From Deinandra increscens subsp. villosa (lineage: Eukaryota > Streptophyta > Magnoliopsida > Asterales > Asteraceae), in NCBI GenBank assembly GCA_039602395.1, contig JBCNJP010000006.1, positions 51,549,502-51,613,501 on the forward strand: a DNA stretch of 64,000 nt, given 5' to 3'. Positions 1-12,724 of the stretch are shown here, in pieces (the stretch's first letter is position 1; each line of letters starts with the position of its first letter). The notes under the pieces are model-generated. The model had not been told where the DNA came from, did not search any database, and was given only the letters and a program-made list of their open reading frames with translations. A program made the position numbers and the translations under genes.

Positions 1-451
1 TCAAGTTTGTCGGAAACCAACCCAGATAACACGGGCTGACAGACCCATCCTCGTACCTCTCCCGATGTTGTTCGAAACAAAACCAATCCCCCTGGTGGTT
101 TATTCTGTAAAACCGGTAGAAGACGCCGGATGTCGGCTCTTTACCCAGAGCCCAGTAAGTCGCCTCGAAGTGGGTCACCCTCAGAATAGCATTAGGGTGC
201 AACTGACTAATGTGGACCATGTTATGCTTCAGAACACTTATAAAGAATTTGGTTAGAGGAATCCTCAATTGGCCGACGCTAAAAGATTTGGTATATAGGC
301 CGACCATGTCATCAGGAGGACCCCTAATGGATTGTGTCGGCGTCGGAAGGATGGGGTTCAACTTGTCGGAAATACCGAAGCGCTCACAATGATCATCTAA
401 CTCCGCTTGGGTAAGCGAAGATCTAAAATCCCTAATCCCTAGGGACGCCAT
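1..451 (-). CDS. antisense extra ORF of a gypsy-type retrotransposon, PF04195-like, cut by the window edge
   Basis: The minus strand reads open from an ATG at 449-451 to base 1, 150 codons with no stop, so the gene continues beyond the window. The pattern (LDDHCERFGI near the start, then LRIPLTKFF, HISQLHPN, FEATYWALG and GDWFCFEQH) is that of the plant domain called 'putative gypsy type transposon' (PF04195). In Tat-lineage gypsy elements such proteins are known as additional ORFs lying between pol and the 3' LTR, often antisense. The layout here fits: the ORF points left and an LTR-like block with plus-strand polarity follows on its right. A minus-strand TATA box (629-636) lies about 180 bp upstream, so it probably has its own promoter. 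The function of this protein family is unknown. Family assignment is by recall, without a search. Confidence 0.7.
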   Translation of the reverse strand, partial: MASLGIRDFRSSLTQAELDDHCERFGISDKLNPILPTPTQSIRGPPDDMVGLYTKSFSVGQLRIPLTKFFISVLKHNMVHISQLHPNAILRVTHFEATYWALGKEPTSGVFYRFYRINHQGDWFCFEQHRERYEDGSVSPCYLGWFPTNL

Positions 452-628
452 AAAGAGAAGTAGGAAGTTATAAAGTTCAAAAGGAAGAGGAACGTACCGG
501 CAGAAAGCAAGAAGATGACGAACAGATGCACTAAAAACAAGTCGAAAGCCTAAGCAGAAGGATCTATCGAAAGGAAATGAAGTGAAAATGAGATTCGCAG
601 TGGGTAAAAAATAAAAGTAAAAAGAGGT

Positions 629-636
629 ATTTATAG
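629..636 (-). promoter_or_regulatory. TATA box for the antisense extra ORF
   Basis: The minus strand reads TATAAATA here, about 180 bp upstream of the ATG at 451. It sits just outside the LTR-like block, so the antisense ORF appears to have a promoter separate from the LTR promoter. Confidence 0.5.
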
Positions 637-639
637 ACA

Positions 640-1610
640 AAACCCTAATCGACTGTTGAGTTACCACCCATCCGATCACATACCGTCACCCAAGCCCACA
701 AATGGCCCAACACGTGTCCACAGCTGTCATGCATTAGTGTTTGACAGGTGTCGGCCAAGGCACACAGCCGACACTAGAATTTAAAAGCCGAAATCAACAG
801 TTTCCTCTTAGTCCGATAGTGATGTCCAGACCACCACATACCGGACTGGGGCTGATGACGTATGTCTGGGTCAGATGACGTCACAAGGAGATAGACAAAC
901 ACATGCAACCCGAAAACACTACACGAGTCACAAGTGTCGGCCTCGTAACCTGCCGGCCGACAAGCAACACAGGAAAAGGAGTCGACCCTCACCAGGGTCG
1001 ACACATAACGCGTACCAAGGGTCGACCCCGAGGGAGTCGACCAACCATCCACTCAGCATCGGCTAAACGGCACATGCGGTGGCCGACACTCGAGCACGAC
1101 AAGTCCGAGACAGACACCACAGGCCAACGCTCCCACAACAACAGGTCGGCGTGCCGACACCCGACCTGACCACACATTTAATGCGATTACCCAAAACGTA
1201 TACTGCAGGAACTTGGCACAGTCCAAGACGCAGACCTGCAGCACACCTCCTTTGGGTAATTAGCATTAATGACGATACAAGACAAAGGTTGAGGGTTATA
1301 TATACACCCCAACCACCAGGTTAGAATTCATTTAATGCGCTTAGCTTCGACTTGATTACACTTAATCTCTCGACACGCATACTTATTCTCACGCCCGAGC
1401 TTGGTCGCAGGATACCTTGCCCTGCCCTCCAAGAACAACGGTGTTTCTTTGTTTTGCAGATAACAGCCGAGCCGAGACTCGTCAGACCGAAGGCTCACTG
1501 TTTTTCCCACTTTTGTAGTCGTCTTATCAGAGTAGTTCGTCCTAGACTTCGGTCTATCTAGCTACTCTCGCTAGCCCGATTCTACACTCCTGTTGTGCAA
1601 GGGCTGAGGT
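640..1610 (+). mobile_element. 3' LTR of the leftmost gypsy-type element (ends approximate)
   Basis: This GC-rich block follows the antisense ORF and has LTR character: a plus-strand TATA (TTATATATA near 1297-1305), a pyrimidine-rich stretch after it, and no coding capacity. Upstream of the TATA, roughly 745-1170, the words GTCGG, CCGAC and GTCGAC recur many times in both orientations. Only one copy is in the window, so the ends cannot be fixed by comparison. A start near TGTTGAG (about 653) and an end near 1600 are guesses. The rest of the element lies off the left edge. Confidence 0.5.
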
Positions 1611-3322
1611 CACCATGTAATAGATTGATGGAATTACGAAGGTATTGCTAACACTGTATCACTTGTAAATTTGTTATGTGAAATGAAACTTGAATCTCGG
1701 TGGGGTATGGAGTCAGGCGACCTAATTTTTTCGATCAAACCCGTCTTTACGCAATAACGATACACATTACGATGTGAATGAACTTTCCGGTGACTGAGTT
1801 CTTATAATGAAGAAGAAGAAGAAAAAGACGCTCGTTTAGAATCTGTGTATAAAAGGGAATTTACTCGGTGTAGTTTATTTTAGAATCTGTGTAAAAAGGG
1901 GATCCTACCTACCTTCCCGTTTGTTTCTACAGTCCCAACACGGTGGTCTCGCGACCGATTTGAAGCAACAGCTGACGTTTTTGTGACAGTCGTGAGCTCC
2001 GACGACCATATGGTGATGTTAAATGGTAGCAATGGTGGATGGATGATCACGAATGCAGTTTTATGATAGAAACCGTGTAGAGAGCTAAAAAGAACATGGA
2101 CCTGTGAACCAAACTGACCTTATGGTCTTGGTGGTTATTAATATCCTTATTTTTTCTAAAGATTCATCATATTGGAGTATCTCATCATATGGTCTTGATG
2201 GTTCCTTTATTTTAAACAGGTTGGATTAAAGAAGAAGAAGGAGCTAGGGAGAGCCGGCGGGGTTAGGGTTCTAGTGGGCCCCACCTCATTTTTATTAACT
2301 TCATTATTATTTTATTTTTGTTAAATAGAAAGGTCGAATAGTCATTTCATATCCATTTAACTAGGTTTTTTAACGGACATCAATTCCAGGGACTCCTAGT
2401 GAGACGAAAGTGAAACCATTTTTGCAATTTCAAAACTTTAAGGACTATTTTAAAAAAATTTGACAAAACATAAGGACTTCCCATGCAATTTACTCTGAAA
2501 AAAATAAATCAATAGGAATAGAAAGGCAAGTGACTATATACAAATAAGAATCCAAACCAATTTACAAATCCTATTGCACAAACTCTTCTACATTCTAACT
2601 TTTCTGCCATGCTTTTACCACCAAGAATACCAACTATTGATCATAATATGTATTAGTTATCGCTATAAACATGTACGTACACACAACTCATTGCAGTTTT
2701 TCTACTACCCGCCAATGCAAAGACCTCATGATTTTGGGTATATTTCTTAACCCAAATATGGAAAGATGCACATGTCCACGAGGAGTTTACGATGCCGATT
2801 TTATCAGCCACGGGGATGCAGTAAACAAAGGCTCGTATGCAGACTAGATGCTCAAGACCTCTGCAAATTAAAACAAAACAAGCTTTAAAGCTCAAAATAT
2901 CATAATATAATCTTGAAATTAGTTCCAAGATTATTTAAGCACGTATAGAAAATGAATCGTAAAATAAAAAAGTTGGAACCTTTTTTTTTTTTTTTAGTTT
3001 TAGAAGAAGAAGATGGTATTGATGGAAAAATCAGATTATGTAAACAAGTTACCATGGGAAAGAACACCAATGTAAATGATGGATGTTGTGTCAATGGCTC
3101 TGTGGCCAATCCAACTGTCTACACCATTTGGTTGGTTAGGTGAGCCGGTGCAACCCACTATGCTTGACCATGAGACGGTACCAAAAAAGCAAGCTTTGGC
3201 TGAGTCAATAGTCATGCTGCTAGTTCTCAGGGGACCCAACCGGCAGCCATATGACCAGACTGGTAGACCTAACTAGCCATGGGTTAACTAAGTCAGTTAG
3301 TGCAACCCATCTTAGTGGACCA
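1611..3322. other. intergenic sequence 3' of the histidine kinase gene
   Basis: No convincing gene. It contains a short GAA-rich microsatellite near 1806-1830, AT-rich sequence, a poly-T run near 2980-2995, and presumably the 3' UTR of the kinase gene directly left of 3323. A 91-codon minus-strand open frame at 2653-2928 resembles no family I know. Confidence 0.5.
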
Positions 3323-6300
3323 TTAACCAGACTTAAAAAAACAAGCTGCAGCTGAGTACAGTTGTTCTTCCTCAAATGGCTTTGAAACGTAACCATCCAT
3401 TCCACACTTCATGCATTCTTCATCTGTAGCCTGAATCACATCTGCTGTCATTGCTAAAATAGGTGTATGCCAATGACCCGCATTTCCGAACATTTCGATT
3501 GATGCTTCACCAGATTTGATTTGTTCATTAACTATGCCCTCTAGCCTCCGGATTTGTCTTGTAGCTTCAAACCTAAGTACAACACCAAAATTTTGTACCA
3601 TTAACATAACTACCAAGGGTATTTTAGACATTTGACTATTAAAACAGAGGGAGAACATATTTTACCCATCCATTTCAGGCATCTGGAGATCCATGAAACA
3701 AGCATGAAAAGAGTGAGGGGGTTTAAGCTTTGCCAAAGCAGTTTTCCCACTCTCTACACAAGTGACGATAGCTCCATATTTCTTTAAAGCGCCCTCTGCA
3801 ACTCGTCTATTGACAATATTATCATCAACAACCAAGATCCTTTTATCACGTAGTAACGTCCCAAGAGTTGAAGGGTTTCTTCTTGCTAAAACACTTTTGT
3901 CTCCTACAGAAATTGTTTCTTGAAAGCAAGAAATCAAGACACTTAATCTCAGAGGCTTTGGCACAAAGGTTGCCACCAAGTTAGCCAACAGGATCTCATC
4001 TTGTATAGTAGGGCTTACAGAGTTAGTTAACAGAAATAGTTTCGTGCTACTTTTAAGGCCACGAAGAAATGCAAGACCACTCTCCTTATCCCAAACTTCT
4101 TGGTCAATAAGAACCATTGCAAAAACAGCTGAATCACTGCACACACAAAAACATGGTTAAGGATGTCGAACAAAACGTGGTGGTACTTATGAATGGTTTG
4201 ATTCATATTATGTTTTATCTCTAAAATAAGAGAAATTAGCCAAAATGGAAATGGGTTGAGCAGGTCAGGCATGCCGAAAGGCTCCCAAAATGAACTTTTT
4301 AATGTATACGTCTTTAATCACATTTTTTTTTCTGTAATTGTTCATAAACAGTTCAGATAACAAGTGTTTTGGGTCAACCAAACATAATTAAACCTGTTTT
4401 AACTTGTACTAAAGATGACCCATTTCAACCTCAGCAGATTCTGACCCATCACCCAACCCGACCGATCCACCCATCTTGCCACCTGAAAAAGTAACCTACA
4501 TTGCTGACTGGTAAGATTGTGCAGAATCAAAATCAGATGTGATCTCAACTGATATTCCAATTCTTTCAAGATGGTATCTTGTGACTTCTGCTCTGATGTT
4601 TTTCTGATCAATCACCAACGCCCTTAATCCCCTAAACTCTGATGTGTCTGGATGATACTGTTGCAATACGGTATCAAGGGAGCATGTTTCTTTTTTCATG
4701 AAAACAGCTGTAAAAGAGAAAGTACTTCCGGTACCCGGTTCACTAACAAACCCAATCTCACCATTCATTAAGCCAACCAATCGCTTGCTAATGCTCAATC
4801 CAATCCCAGTCCCACCATACGTTCTTGATGTCGAACTGTCAGCCTGCATAAAAGGTGTGAATATACTGCTTTGTGCCTTTACAGGGATTCCAACGCCTGT
4901 ATCTTCAACAGTCACTAGTATTTTTATCTTCTCAGATTCATTTATCAAATCTTTGCTACTTAACTTCTCAAAGTTTTCCCAACTTTTCTTCCTATCGACC
5001 ACAGGAAGCCCACTTAAGGTATTACACCCTACATTTGACTTTAACCCCTTAAAGATTTTCACGTCATTTTCATGTGCCACTTCATCTGCAAGATGTACTG
5101 ACACAAATATGTGTCCTCTATCATGTGTGAACTGCAAAAAAATAAACATATGTGAATGGGCGAAAATAAAACACGGAGTAACCTGTGTTAAACATAAGAA
5201 AGATGAGAAAAGGCGCTAACTTTAAGTGAATTTTCAACCAGATTTGTGATTATCTGCCTGAAACGTCCAGGATCTCCAACAACAACTTCAGGAAGTTGAT
5301 TGGAAACATAAACTGCCAACTTCTCGTCCACAAGAACAAAATAAGATCTTTAGTTACAAAACATGTATTATAACAATAGATTACGAAATAAATAAAATAT
5401 ATAGACTATTTGGTAACAACCTCGATCCCCTTTTCTTGAGATTTGGTTGACAATAATGATACAACATTATCAAGAATGGTGTGCAGCTCAAAAGGGACAG
5501 CCTCAAGCTCGAGCCTTCCAGATTCAATTTTTGCCTGATCAAGAACCTCATTAATCAACTTTATTAAATCTTTACCACTGGCATGTGCAGTTTGTGCAAA
5601 ATCCAACTGCTTTGCATCTAGATTTGTGTCCATAAGCATCTGCAGCATGCCTGATATAGAAATCTTATTATATTAAACTCCTGCAACATCTAATAGCAGC
5701 TATTGAAGTATAACGTCTACAAGTTACCTAAAACACCATTCATCGGGGTCCTGATTTCATGAGAAACAGTTGCAAGAAACTACAAAAGGAGATAATTTTC
5801 ATAATTATTTTTAAAATCACAACGGTGAGATATGGAAAGGAAAGCAGTTGAAACTGTTGTAAATCCACCTGAGATTTTGCAACATCTGCAGCTTCAGCAC
5901 GATGTTTGAGCTCCATCATTTTTCTATAATCATGCTCTACTGCTGCAATTCGGTTTATAGCTGCATAGAAGATATGGCCAAGAAGAAAAGTGATAATAAG
6001 CACCCCACCAGATGCCAATATTGCTGTCCAAGGTGGAGAAGGCCTCTGCTTAAACCTGTTAGAAAACAAATCCCAGCTAAAAGAGTCTAGCGGCCCAGTG
6101 TTTTTGAAATGAAAGGGCAAAAGTTTATCAGATATATAACCTGCAACGCATTTCATGCTTCCTAGAAGGATCACCAAAATCAAGACTGCTAATGTGAAGG
6201 AAACCTGTATCAATCTCATCAGGACCGTACATGTTAATGGCTGCAGAAACATTTGTTGTGTCATAAACATTCACAACAATTGTTTGTTTGCTTGCTAGCT

Positions 6301-8763
6301 GGTGTAGAAGCTTCTCAACCAGTGATGGGACATCATAAGATGCACCAAGGTATCTGTTACGTTAAAAAAGTGTCCATTTTTATCAAAACAAGGTAAATCT
6401 TTAATCAAAGAAAAGTTGTATCATCCTCAAAACCTACCCCACAGTTGCCTTACTTCGCTCTTCTGGTGTAGCATCTTGATGAAGATGGGGGTTATAAACA
6501 GCAAAAGTAAGCACAACCCCTAAATGGTTCGATTTTAATAGCTTAAAAGGAGATGTCAAGACTCCCTTTCCGGATGCCCTTGCTCGCAAAATGTTCTCAC
6601 GGTCTTCCTGAAGGGTAGTGAAAAAAAAAAAAATTGCGATTGGCAATCAAATTGTAACTATATTAGTTTATTTAGTCAAGAATGAACAACTAATAAGACT
6701 AGAGGTGGAGAAATGGCAGGGTTGGACAGTAACGACTCAAAATGGTTTTGAGTCTATTCAGTTAACAATTTTTGGCATGGGTTAGATTTACCCGAAACAC
6801 TTACTTAAGTTTGTTATAATTATACCATCTTATTTCAATAATAATCTAAATTTTAATAACTTGATTCATGAGGTTCGGAAATTAGTGACCCCATTTCCCC
6901 TGTTTCCCTAGAAGCTATTTTTTCTTTTACCAGTTTAACACTTTAACCTGTTAGAGATACAACAAAAGCCAAAACAAACCATTCAAAAGCAAACTGGTTG
7001 AAGTCGCCACCTATAAAGGTGGCCCTTTTAAAGCTTGAAGGAGATAGATACCTTGCCAGACATCATATCGATCGAGACAATATGAGAAACAGTTTCTTGA
7101 GATAGGATAACCGGAGCATATTCATCTTGAATAGGTGAAGGATCAAGATTCTCAGGGTCACAATATTGAGCCAATGTTTGGTCTTGATCTTCGGTATCCA
7201 TCTTCTTTATTGTCCATCCATGTTCTTTCTCAAATTTCTCCCTTTCAGAATGGTGCACTCTCAAAGCATATGCAACACCACTAGTTAATGGCCTCTCAAA
7301 AGACGTTCTTTCTGTGTATTCCCCAAATGTTTTCTGTAAAAACATTGCATAAGGTTTCTTAATTTAGAACCTTTTACAAAAGATAACATTAGAGAGAGGG
7401 AAAACTAACTTGATCAATAGCAGGAGGTTGTTTCCCATGATAAAAAGTGGAGACAAGAATAGCAAGGGCATGAACATGATTCATGCTCACATTAAATTGA
7501 TCTTGCAACATACGGGCCCGTTCATCACACATGTTCGCTATAGTTTCTCTTCTTCTTAATTGAATACCATCATTTAAGTACCAAAATAACCAAATTGATG
7601 CGGTAACTCCAATTAACACAAAAAGAACTAGAAGCTTCTTCATCCACTTTCCAGCATTCCTTGAGGAGCTTTGTTTATGCTCTTTCTTCTTCATTTTCTC
7701 TTTATGATTCTTCCACACACAAGGAATCGGAGAACATAGTGATATTATAAAAAGGGCCCACATGCATACCTTCAGAATACCGTTATTATGTTCTCTTGCC
7801 CCTTTTTCATATATTGATAGAGATTTATCATCATGAATAGGGCATTGACCCCACAATTCCAAACTTTGTGCACCATCCGGCACTTTGAGAGAAGAAGTTA
7901 TTTCATGTTTTGTGGACGACTTACCCCCCAATTGTTTAGTACATTTCAAATCAGTTATCTGAAAGACGCCAACCATTAGTTAGAACACAATTGGATATGT
8001 CATGTATCTATCTGTTTCATATCTTCTATTTCCATAAGATGACATCAATTACTCGACTACTAAAAGTTTTCCACGACAAGATCATGGACACTCCAAATGA
8101 AGTTTTAAACCTTAAGTCTAGCACCATCTAAAGGCTATGATGACATACTTCTAAATACTAAATAAACTACATTTGCAAAGGTTATGCTTGAGAGTATTTC
8201 AACCATCCTAATCAAGTATTCAGGAGACTAAGGATCATAAAAAAGCAATCTACAGTACTTGACATTTAGTTTTTAAACTACTAGAGCTTAGTTAGCTAAC
8301 TTTCTCTAGTTACAGGGTGTTTTTCCTTTATTTGTGCTTGAGTTTATAAATCAAACAGCGACAAGATGGAAGTAAAGCTAAGAAGATGCAAAAGCAAAAC
8401 CTGATCTGATTCAAAGAATGAGGAAGCTGGCTCTTGAAGAAGCTTGTTGCTGACATTAAATTGGTCAACCAAGACTAAAGATTTATTATCACGTGTTCCA
8501 TTTATCTCCATCTTTTTCCTAAAAACAACCTTAAACACAAATAAACCAAATCCAAATGCAACAAGAAGAACCCACACAAAAAGGAGCAATCTTTTCCATT
8601 TCCAGCCACTATTAGATCCTCTCATAGGCTCCTTCAACTTCCTCATCTTTGAACTGGTACCATTTAACCCAGAAATCTTGCAATTCAAAGACATTATCAC
8701 AAACACCCACTTGTATATCTTGAGAAAAAACCTTGAAAACTCAAGAACAGCAAGGAATAACAT
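3323..8763 (-). CDS. AHK2-like: cytokinin receptor hybrid histidine kinase, AHK2 type (12 exons, 1165 aa)
   Basis: Cytokinin receptor starting a His-Asp phosphorelay, expected at ER and plasma membranes. Exons in gene order: 8763-8401, 7958-7410, 7333-7052, 6607-6438, 6353-6141, 6055-5869, 5779-5728, 5650-5421, 5319-5221, 5131-4500, 4136-3666, 3572-3323 (stop TAA). They sum to 3498 nt, with phase kept at every junction and GT-AG borders. Residues: membrane segments about 58-81, 184-203, 229-249 and 534-556; CHASE sensor about 265-530, including GVVLTFAVY; H-box TVSHEIRTP with His595; ATPase motifs DTGVGI, FTPFMQAD and GGTGIGLSISKRL; a degenerate receiver about 885-1010; receiver with VVDDN, CFMDLQMPEMDG (Asp1075) and SKPF. 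Length matches Arabidopsis AHK2, and CHASE-kinase wording is closer to AHK2 than AHK3 or AHK4. The ATG at 8763 was chosen because AHK2 orthologues often carry this N-terminal extension; a second in-frame ATG is at 8694. The exon 10 donor (AT/GTAGGT) is the least certain border. Confidence 0.93.
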
Positions 8764-9360
8764 GAAAAGGCAGAATCTTTATGAGGTACAGATCGATCCT
8801 GCAGCAAACCCAGCTCACAATTCAATGATAGAACTCTATCACCCGCACAAAGCTTTGGTAGTTATCAAGAAACAGAGATTTGCAGGTCCAGTGAGAAGAT
8901 TACAAAAACACTTGATGCAAAACCCAATCAAAATCACATCTTGTGGGGAGAGAAAAGGGAAAGGTAAAGGTAAAAGGAATCATGGCAAGTCACAAGCTGC
9001 TCTTTGAGACGCAGGAGCGGAATTGGGGAAAAACAGGAAGAAATCATCAAGAATAAGACAAGATATTAGGAGAAGGGAATATGAAGAATTAAGTAAATTT
9101 CCTATTATATGCTCTGCCTGTCTCACCAAAGGCTGTTGGAAGCATAAAGAGGCATCAAGAACAAGCCTTTTCTAGAGAGAGAGAGGTGGAGGAGAGAGAA
9201 AAGGATATGATATGATTATTAAGAGAAATTGGACAGCGAGTTGGGTTTTCACTGCCCAACTGGATCAATGACCAAGTGTTCTGTGATTAAAGATATGGGG
9301 AGAAAAGAGGCGCCTTTGCTTTTTAATCCTTCACTTTCTCTCTCTAAAACATAGCAAAAT
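8764..9360 (-). promoter_or_regulatory. 5' leader and promoter region of the AHK2-like gene
   Basis: On the minus strand this region is pyrimidine-rich, with a CT run opposite the GA repeat near 9173-9200, typical of plant 5' UTRs. It holds several short upstream ORFs, of which the 37-codon one is the longest. I see no clear TATA box and cannot place the transcription start. Confidence 0.45.
8934..9047 (-). CDS. upstream ORF in the AHK2-like leader (37 codons)
   Basis: An ATG at 9045-9047 opens 37 codons and ends in TGA at 8934-8936, 171 nt before the main ATG. The peptide is Leu/Phe/Tyr/Ser-rich (it starts MISSCFSPIPLL). No further ATG lies between it and the main start, so ribosomes translating it would need to reinitiate. 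Two shorter uORFs lie upstream near 9100-9150. Whether it is transcribed depends on where the mRNA starts, and no conservation could be tested. Confidence 0.4.
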   Translation of the reverse strand: MISSCFSPIPLLRLKEQLVTCHDSFYLYLSLFSPHKM

Positions 9361-9973
9361 TAATAGGAATGTTTGTTTTAGTTGTGGCCGGGACATATGA
9401 TTATCTCATCATCTTGCATTTTTGTGAGAGGAGGATAACGGGATAGTATATATTTTTTATGAGTTATTTTAAAAGAAATAATGATTTATTTTACAAATAA
9501 CATTTTAGAGAGGTCCTCCTGTTTGTATTTCTATTACTCGGGATATATTCACCCATCAAATTGATATATTCACTTATTCTTCACGGCCGTTTCATGTGAA
9601 ACGACCCCAAAACAACCGTTTCTAACAAAACGACCTAAATACTATTTGTGGAAAAAGGGGACCCCTGAATTTTAAGGTTGTCGTCGTCGTGACACGTCAC
9701 CTCGTTTTGCCTGAAACGACCGTTTTGCCTGAAACGACCGTTTTGAGCAAAACGACCGTAGAAATTGGGTTTCTCTAGTAAACTCACTGGGTTTCTTTAT
9801 AACCACTTATTTCTACAGGTCCTGCTATTTGTATTTCTATAAGTTGTGTATGGAATTCCATAAAATATGAGATGTATAAAAATCTATACGTATCGTATAG
9901 ATATAAAAGGTCAAAAAATACAAATAATATTACATGTGGGATACTGGTCAACTCAATCACGGAATGATATATA
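9361..9973. repeat. AT-rich spacer with reiterated CGTTTT/GAAACG words
   Basis: No gene. At 9588-9765 the words CGTTTT, GAAACGACC and AAACGACC recur in direct and inverted order, including a tandem copy of an 18-bp unit near 9712-9747 and a near-palindrome (GTTTCATGTGAAAC) near 9590-9605. Two copies of a TATTTGTATTTCTAT-like phrase flank the block (near 9522 and 9829), so it may be a small insertion or satellite-like piece. Confidence 0.4.
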
Positions 9974-10168
9974 TGTTAGACTTTGTCTATCTTGTGGCCT
10001 AAGTCACCATTTATACTTACATGATCATAAACTTAAATAACTTTTTTGTTTAATGTTTCCTAATTGGCATTTATTTTATTGACGTAATTGCCCTTACTAG
10101 AACAAATTAGGGTTTCCCCTTGGGTGTATAAATAGAGGTCATAGGCAGAGATTTAACACCTCTCTCTC

Positions 10169-12724
10169 TGTCACACCCCCAATTAACCACTAACGGAGTT
10201 TATACCGTTAAGGGGTGCGAGCAAACCAGGACCACAACCATTAGTTACAAATACTAAACAAATCAGAGTAAAGTCCAAACATTAATAATCAAAACAGTTT
10301 AACAGTACGCAACGGAAAATAAACATAAGTGTCTTAGCACTAACCACGTGCTTAAATTACAAAACATGAATTGTTATTAAGTTCCCAAGTTAGAGTTTTA
10401 AAATAAGAGATCTTCAAGTGCCATGCCAACCTTCGGCGGATACTCCTCAGCGATCTGCAAAAGTGAAAACCACACAAGTGTCAACCTAACGGCTGGTGAG
10501 TTCACGGTGGGCATGACATGCATTGGCCCGGTCTCATAATCGTATGTATCAACATATACATAAGTAATAGTTTTGCAAGGCAATTGCCAAGAGTTGAATT
10601 TTCGAATATGCACTAGTTAAGTAAAGGATTAAAGTGGTCAACCGATATCGCGAGTAGCTAATCCGGTTTCCATGCACTAAGGAGTCGTACTAGGGCTGAA
10701 TGCTGACGTAACAGAGTTCGGTAATAGCCGATGGTTGGTGCCTCCAGTTGTGTCCCATTTGGGAGGCCCACAACTAAACATAGGCTGACATTGAACTCCG
10801 TTCGGCCTCCAACCGGTTGGTTACACATTTGTGTACCGCGGAGCAGGGTTTGTCAAACCCTCAGTAGATCTACCCAACATCCCCTCGCTTCTCAGATCAA
10901 CAGTACTAGGTTGAGGACTTTTTAAGTTTTAAGGCATCCTTAGAAATCATGTGATATCATTTGGTTTAGACTTTAACCTACACTAGTCATATTAAAACAG
11001 TTTATCCTGTATTTCATTTGAAATTCCCAAAAAGAGTTTAAGTGTCAAATGGTCATTTCCGGGTTTCAATAGAAACCCCAAGGATGGACAGTTGCAAGTG
11101 TTCCCATAAAACACTCCAACTTCCATAACAGGTATCCCAATTGTAATACCTCAAAACGTCAGCGTTGTTTATCGTTAAGTTCATTCGTTGTGTCCCAAAC
11201 GGGCTCACAATTAAAGGGTTTGTGAAACTCACCTTAGGTTGCTCAGCTACACTGATATTTAATCCAAGTATTGCTTAATGGAGACCTATGAACACGTTTA
11301 GGTCTTAAGTATTAGTTTTGTGTCTAATCTTGACGTCACTATGGCCCATAACATAGCACGTTGGAACTATGACACGACATAACGACACACGACACCGATG
11401 GTTGATCATAAACAAGGGTTCACATACATCAGAAATCAAAGCATGTATCATCATAGCAAAATCATGTAAGTCATGGCATAGCATTCAAGTAAATTGCACA
11501 AGTTTGGATTTTGGTCAGGTCACAGTTTCGCTAGCCTAGTGTCGCTGCACAGTTTCGCTATGTGCACGGGCAGCACTTTCGCTAGGGAATACCCGATGAC
11601 ACAGTTTCGCTAAAGCTAGTTTCGCTCGAAACTGTTGACACAGTTTCGCCAGCTTAGATTCGCTCGAAACTGGTTTGAACTTTCGTTCAGGGTATTTCGC
11701 TCGGTAGTTTCGTCCGGACAGGTCGACTTAGTTTCGCGGGCGACATTATAGTTTCGCTTAGGCAGTATCGCTAGATGAATATATACATAATTTCGCTGGA
11801 CAGTTTCGCCCAGAGAACACACAGTGTCGCTGGTCGCGAAAAACACATAAATCAGCTTAAAAATCAATCTAACAGCTTCCATATCACATGTAATTCATTA
11901 TCTAGCATACATAATCATTTACCAACATAAATCAGTAAGCTTTAACACCTTAAACATGCATTTTCATCATCAAATCACCAAAAACACATTTTAACCTAAA
12001 ATGACCTAATCTAGCATAAATCTTCATCATGGATGGATTTCACACGTAAAGTTACTGACTTTATTGTAGATCTATCATTCCTAAACAACATATCAGAAGA
12101 TCAAGTGATTCTATAAAGATCTAAGCATGCTTTTTAAGAAAACACATAGAAAACATAAAAATGGTGGTTTTGGGACTCACGGTTCGATCTCCAAGCTTGA
12201 TGGATGATGGTTCGGGGCTGAGATCTCGATGGCTCGGTGTGAATCTCGACTGACCAGATTTCCAAGAGAAAGATGGAGTGTGTGTGTGTTTTTGTGTAAA
12301 GGAGGCAAATGGTGAAACTAGGGTTTATTAAGATATTATATATCAGAGGCTAGTTTCGCTGGCAGTTTCGCTGGCCAAGCGAAACTGGCTCTGGTAGTCA
12401 GAGGGTAGACTAGCCGGGCGACACTATAGTTTCGCCCGGTAGTTTCGCTGGAAACCCAAAAGTGACCAGTTTACATTTTAAGCAAGATAAGTACAGTTCA
12501 TGGGTTGTCATGCTATTCTCAATGCTAAATCATGTATTTAAATCACATTGCACATAATAACTATAAGTAAATGAACACATAACACATATGGGCGGGTTTG
12601 GTGATCAACCAAAGGTCGTGGACGTATTCGGCCTAGTTAAGCATTAGTTACTAAGTTAACACTTATAACGTAACTAACGGAGATTGTCTAACGGAAGTAA
12701 ACCTTGAAATTCTCGGATGTCACA
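10169..12724 (-). repeat. 3' LTR of the Tekay-like element
   Basis: Matches 18181-20736 nearly base for base. It contains a minus-strand TATA-like TATATAATA near 12331-12341, so U3 runs about 12724-12340. The word TTTCGC recurs: eleven exact copies between about 11525 and 11815 plus several one-base variants, and a second cluster around 12353-12460 just upstream of the TATA. Confidence 0.92.

Noticed and set aside
2653..2928. 91-codon minus-strand open frame downstream of the kinase gene
   Set aside because: No family resemblance and no supporting splice or promoter context; kept as intergenic.
8444..9007. 187-codon plus-strand open frame
   Set aside because: It lies antisense to exon 1 and the leader of the AHK2-like gene and resembles nothing; a shadow frame.
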